Positions 60,287-64,000 of a DNA stretch of 64,000 nt are shown here, piece by piece. Under the pieces are notes generated by a model, which worked only from the letters and a program-made list of their open reading frames with translations, did no database searches and was not told where the DNA came from. Position numbers and translations under genes: made by a program. The number at the start of each line of letters is the position of its first letter. Position 1 is the stretch's first letter. The stretch comes from Lysinibacillus pinottii (GTDB lineage: Bacteria; Bacillota; Bacilli; Bacillales_A; Planococcaceae), in NCBI RefSeq assembly GCF_024753545.1, contig NZ_JANTOO010000006.1, forward strand, positions 1 to 64,000. The letters are read 5' to 3'.

Positions 60287-62281
60287 ATATTTAAATTTTT
60301 GAATGGCCTCATATAAACGTTTCGCCATTTCTGACAGTTTTTCAGTTTGATTATTCATCGTTGTAACTGTTTTTAACTGTTCTGTTGTGGCATCTGTTAC
60401 CTCATGTACATAATCACTTGCAGCATGTGCAGTGGCAGCCATTTCTTCCATAGAAGCTGAAACTTCCTCAGTATTGGCAGACATTTGTTCAGCTGAAGCA
60501 TTCATTTCTTCAACTTGGCCAGCTATTTCCCCAACAGCTCGAACTATTTCCTCAAAGCGTTCGCCCACTGCCTCAATGGATGCTAATCCGCGTTCCACGT
60601 TATCTTCACCTGATTCTGCTGCCTTCACGACCTCTAAGGTGTACGATTGAACTCGTTCAATTAACACATTAATTTTAGTAGCAGACTCGGCTGTTTGCTC
60701 TGATAGCTTGCGAACCTCTTCTGCCACAACTGCAAAGCCCTTACCTGCATCTCCAGCTCGTGCAGCTTCAATAGATGCATTAAGTGCTAATAAATTTGTT
60801 TGTTCAGAAATAGCTGTAATCATATTAGAAATTAAGTTTATTTCCTCAGACTCCTTTTCTAATTTATGAATAATCATCAGCTCAGCAGTAGTCCCTTCCT
60901 GAATTTCATTCATCCGACAAATTGATTGTTGGACAGCATGATTACTTTCACTAATTTTCTGGGAAATAAAATCTGTATTTGAAGCAATGGTTGAGGCTAC
61001 TTCAGCTACATTTTGTATCCCTAAAGCCATTTGCTCCATAGCAGATGCACTTTCCTCTGCCATCACGGTTTGGCTTTGTGCTCCTCTATCTACTTCATTT
61101 ATGGCACCTGCTATTTGTTCAGAATGTTTTGTTACAGCCATGACATCTCCCATTAAGTCACAAGAAGCTTCATTCACAGTAGTAGCTTCATGGCTCACCT
61201 TTGCTATCATTTCCCGCATATTATCAGTCATGCGATCCAATGCACGCGACATTGTCCCCATCTCATCAATGCGTTTTAAATATTTTTCAGGAATCTCTTG
61301 TGTAAAGTCACCCTCTGATAAGCCTTCACTAATGCGAAGAACATGACGAAGCGGTCTACTAACAGATCGTGAAATAGCAAACGAAATGATTAGCCCTAAT
61401 AATGAGACAATAATAGTTGTGACAATAAAGTTCGTCTTGAGCTTAGAAAGCCCTGAAAACATCTCATTTTCTAAAGCTACAACTCCCATTTTCCAACCAT
61501 TATCAAGCGTATGGTAGCCCATCAAGTTAGTACCTGCATCCTCTGTTTCAAAAGAAAAATAACCACTTTTATTTGCAATCATCTCTTTAGCAGCCAATGC
61601 TCTACCAGTCATTACACCTGTTTCTTCCGCTTCCTTAATGGGGTTATTTTGCTCTTTCACATAGGAGTGATTATTATGTCCAATGATGGTTCCGTTAGCG
61701 TCTAACATAAATGCGTACCCACTGTTTCCAACTTTAATATCCTCGACAATATTGGATAAATAATAACCATCTATACGGGCTAGTAATAATGCTTTCTCAC
61801 CTGACACAGTGTCGATTGGAGACACAATTAAAATAACAGGTTCACCAGTTACGCGGCTAATCGTAATTTCAGACATAACTGAATTACCCGTAAAGCCTTC
61901 CTTTACATAATCACGATCACCTAAATCAGCAGTTGTATCATCCAAATAATGGGCTACTCCATCAGCTTTAATAATACCAAAGCCAAGGTAGTTTTTATTA
62001 TCCGCAAGACGTTTCGATAAATATTGTTTTTGCTTTTCAAAATCCATACTACGTACAGCCTCTTGCTCTGCTATTGCCTCAACCTCTACTAATGTTAATT
62101 GAAAATGTTCTTCTATGTATTGTGAAACATCCCCAGCTCTAGAAACCAAGTTTGTTTCCACTTGTTCATTCATTGCCTTAGTACTATTTATCCAAGTAGA
62201 CAGTCCCAGCGTTCCACACGTCACAAATACAAGAGCAATAATTGCAACGACTAATTTACCGCCAATTCCTTTTATCCACAT
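60284..62281 (-). CDS. Methyl-accepting chemotaxis protein, dCache type
   Basis: 665 aa. TM1 (about 10-30), double-Cache-like sensor (35-275; LGFGIIKADGVAHYLDD, VGNSGYAFMLDANGTIIGHN), TM2 (280-302), HAMP (303-360), and a signalling coil with hairpin tip QTNLLALNASIEAARAGDAG. A second, distinct chemoreceptor in the window (see 18.0 kb); sensor domains differ. Ligand unknown. Confidence 0.93.
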   Translation of the reverse strand: MWIKGIGGKLVVAIIALVFVTCGTLGLSTWINSTKAMNEQVETNLVSRAGDVSQYIEEHFQLTLVEVEAIAEQEAVRSMDFEKQKQYLSKRLADNKNYLGFGIIKADGVAHYLDDTTADLGDRDYVKEGFTGNSVMSEITISRVTGEPVILIVSPIDTVSGEKALLLARIDGYYLSNIVEDIKVGNSGYAFMLDANGTIIGHNNHSYVKEQNNPIKEAEETGVMTGRALAAKEMIANKSGYFSFETEDAGTNLMGYHTLDNGWKMGVVALENEMFSGLSKLKTNFIVTTIIVSLLGLIISFAISRSVSRPLRHVLRISEGLSEGDFTQEIPEKYLKRIDEMGTMSRALDRMTDNMREMIAKVSHEATTVNEASCDLMGDVMAVTKHSEQIAGAINEVDRGAQSQTVMAEESASAMEQMALGIQNVAEVASTIASNTDFISQKISESNHAVQQSICRMNEIQEGTTAELMIIHKLEKESEEINLISNMITAISEQTNLLALNASIEAARAGDAGKGFAVVAEEVRKLSEQTAESATKINVLIERVQSYTLEVVKAAESGEDNVERGLASIEAVGERFEEIVRAVGEIAGQVEEMNASAEQMSANTEEVSASMEEMAATAHAASDYVHEVTDATTEQLKTVTTMNNQTEKLSEMAKRLYEAIQKFKY

Positions 62282-62608
62282 TTCCTTATTCTCACTTCTT
62301 CCATTTTTAGCTATAAAATTCAGTTATTTATGCATTACTTTCAGAGTAAAGTCAGCAAAAGAAGAAGTCAACAAAACTTTTCCAATAAGATTAATTAATG
62401 TATAATAATACCATTTTACCTATTGTTATAGTGTTAACAATTTTCTACATTTTTCTAAGTTATCGGTATCTTTCGCTATTGATTGACAAAATTCATTGGC
62501 TTTAATGGATGAAATTAAAACTTTTTCCAACAGAAATTGATTATAATTTATATTTTTTGCTGATTATTAGAATTAGGATAGATTCAAAAATTTGAGGGGA
62601 GGATTACT
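62282..62608. other. Divergent promoter region, no gene seen
   Basis: AT-rich space between the chemoreceptor and the dehydrogenase operon. TTGACA at 62483-62488 is a perfect -35, but no good -10 stands at 16-18 bases from it. GGGGAGG serves the rightward gene. Confidence 0.4.
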
Positions 62609-63358
62609 ATGAGTTCAGACAAGAACAATGTTTCACGTCGAGACTTTTTAAAGACAACTGGTATTGCTGCTGGTACATTAGTCGGTGGTGGATTAATTGG
62701 AGGACTAGTAGGCTACAACATCAATGGTAAAGGTACTTCTACTCTGGAGCATGGTGGACACGGTACTACGAATGAGGCTCTTGGTTCGCCGAAAGCAAAA
62801 ATGTTTTTTAGAAATGAAAGAGATTTTAGTATTTTATCAAAGGCAACAGAACGTATTTTTCCAGAAGATGACTTAGGTCCAGGTGCTATAGGATTAGATG
62901 TCCCTTATTTTATCGATCACCAATTAGCAGGAAATTATGGTAGTAATTCTAAAGAATATATGCAAGGCCCCTTTGATGTAGGTACCCCTACTCAAGGCTA
63001 TCAAAGCCGCCTAACACGAGCTGAAATTTTCAGACAAGGTATTCAAAAAATGGAAGATGAAGCTCAAAAGCGTTATAAAAAAAGCTTCAACGATTTGGAT
63101 GGTGAACAGATTGACGAAATTTTAACAGCCTTTCAAAAGGGGGAAGTTGAAATGGTCGGTGTGCAATCAGCATTCTTCTTTACACTGTTACGAGCTGCTA
63201 CATTAGAGGGCGCCTATTCGGACCCAATGTACGGAGGGAATCGTAATATGGAGGGCTGGCGCATGAAGAACTTCCCTGGCCACCAAATGGCTTATATATC
63301 ACAAATTGAAGATTCGAAATTCCAAAAAATTGAGCCTAAATCTTTGGGCAACCACTAA
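62609..63358 (+). CDS. Gluconate 2-dehydrogenase subunit 3-family protein, Tat-exported
   Basis: 249 aa. A Tat signal (SRRDFLKTTGIAAGT, twin Arg at 10-11) is followed by a Gly-rich hydrophobic stretch. The remainder (about 60-245) fits the small subunit of membrane-bound gluconate/sorbitol-type dehydrogenases (ATERIFPEDDLGPGAIGLDVPYFIDHQLAG). It probably carries its FAD-bearing partner through the Tat system by riding together. Twelve bases upstream of the large-subunit gene. Confidence 0.9.
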   Translation: MSSDKNNVSRRDFLKTTGIAAGTLVGGGLIGGLVGYNINGKGTSTLEHGGHGTTNEALGSPKAKMFFRNERDFSILSKATERIFPEDDLGPGAIGLDVPYFIDHQLAGNYGSNSKEYMQGPFDVGTPTQGYQSRLTRAEIFRQGIQKMEDEAQKRYKKSFNDLDGEQIDEILTAFQKGEVEMVGVQSAFFFTLLRAATLEGAYSDPMYGGNRNMEGWRMKNFPGHQMAYISQIEDSKFQKIEPKSLGNH

Positions 63359-63370
63359 GGGGGGTAAAAC

Positions 63371-64000
63371 ATGGCCAAAACATTACCAAGTGTAGACGTT
63401 GTAACAGTTGGTGTAGGCTGGACAGGTGGTATCGTTGCTGCTGAATGTGCGAAAGCCGGTTTAAAGGTAGTAGGTTTAGAGCGAGGACAAAAGCGTGGTA
63501 CTGAAGATTATTTAAACGTTCATGATGAATACCGTTATGCCATTCGTTATGATTTAATGCAAAATCTGTCCAAAGAAACAGTTACTTTTCGAAATGATCG
63601 TAATATGAAGGCATTACCAATGCGCCAGTTAGGTTCCTTTCTACTTGGAGAGGGGCTGGGAGGGTCAGGAACACATTGGAATGGAATGACGTTCCGTTTT
63701 TTACCCTATGATTTCCAAATAAAAACGCTAACAGATAAACATTATGGTCCAAACAAGCTTGGGCCAGAATATCTCATTCAGGATTGGGGATTAACTTATG
63801 ATCAACTTGAGCCTTATATGGACAAGTTTGAAAAAACAGCTGGCATTTCGGGAGATGATAAAAATACATTTAGTGGAAAACGTTCAAACCCTTATCCAAC
63901 CGGACCTATGAAGAAAACTCCTATGCTTATGCAATTTGAAAAGGCGGCACAGGACTTAAAGCTAACACCTTACATGGTACCATCAGCAAACGTCTCTGAG
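63371..64000 (+). CDS. GMC-type dehydrogenase large subunit, cut by the right edge
   Basis: First 210 codons only. GMC oxidoreductase, like the flavoprotein subunit of gluconate 2-dehydrogenase. The FAD site reads VVTVGVGWTGGIVAAE, followed by LERG, and GEGLGGSGTHWNGMT is the family's second FAD contact. It has no signal of its own, in keeping with export on its Tat-bearing partner. ATG follows a GGGGGG ribosome site. A cytochrome subunit might follow outside the window. Confidence 0.9.
   Translation, partial: MAKTLPSVDVVTVGVGWTGGIVAAECAKAGLKVVGLERGQKRGTEDYLNVHDEYRYAIRYDLMQNLSKETVTFRNDRNMKALPMRQLGSFLLGEGLGGSGTHWNGMTFRFLPYDFQIKTLTDKHYGPNKLGPEYLIQDWGLTYDQLEPYMDKFEKTAGISGDDKNTFSGKRSNPYPTGPMKKTPMLMQFEKAAQDLKLTPYMVPSANVSE

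Noticed and set aside
1..64000. CRISPR arrays, tRNA genes, intact insertion sequences or prophage genes.
   Set aside because: No regularly spaced repeats, cloverleaf, full transposase or phage structural genes were seen on reading; only one transposase relic at 29.5 kb.

Overview
The window looks like chromosome of a low-GC, spore-former-type Firmicute of the Bacillales, most like Lysinibacillus or a close Planococcaceae relative. This rests on gene content and style: strong GGAGG ribosome sites, a TPP riboswitch on thiC, Fur and CcpA-type boxes, a large SLH-anchored S-layer-type protein, hutH-hutU-hutI, and a YxdLM/YxeA-type ABC module. No sequence search was run, so the genus is an inference. 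No phage, plasmid, CRISPR or tRNA signal was seen. Most of the window is core or semi-core chromosome.

Left part (1-20 kb): the extreme left edge looks like the promoter and leader of a leftward rRNA operon. Then come an SLC13/RCK_C carrier and a leftward NAD-salvage block, pncA-pncB-nadD, headed by a Nudix protein with an NrtR-like C-terminal region. The two promoters of this block carry near-identical 27-bp palindromes, which I propose as the regulator's own operator. Histidine utilisation follows (hutH, hutU, hutI), with a divergent AraC-type regulator whose receiver domain has lost its phospho-acceptor Asp. Next are a catalase, thiC with its TPP riboswitch and terminator, an AEC carrier and a chemoreceptor.

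Middle (20-44 kb): there are two secreted proteins with an orphan SARP-like response regulator between them. An iron-siderophore island follows at about 25.3-37.0 kb. It has intact binding lipoproteins at 25.7, 28.4 and 35.2 kb, a fourth broken by one in-frame stop (31.3 kb) and a fifth reduced to a relic (25.3 kb). It also has three AraC-type regulators fused to cytoplasmic binding-protein domains, a Fes/IroE/BesA-like esterase, five Fur boxes and an IS3-family relic. No ABC permease or ATPase for siderophores is present, so the receptors must share a transporter encoded elsewhere. After the island come a 1,417-aa SLH surface protein and a membrane diguanylate cyclase. The SLH protein shares a beta-helix-like module with the secreted protein at 20.4 kb.

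Right part (44-64 kb): a family III CoA-transferase, an unrecognised helical protein, an HPP membrane protein, a formamidase-type hydrolase with a zinc-ribbon insert, and a bacterial PH-domain protein. Then a two-component system converges on an ATPase/permease/YxeA operon that has a clear activator site. Last come a CoA-disulfide-reductase/peroxiredoxin-like GPx pair, a VanZ-RDD protein, an AlaX-type editing protein, a second chemoreceptor, and the start of a Tat-exported gluconate-dehydrogenase-type operon cut by the right edge.
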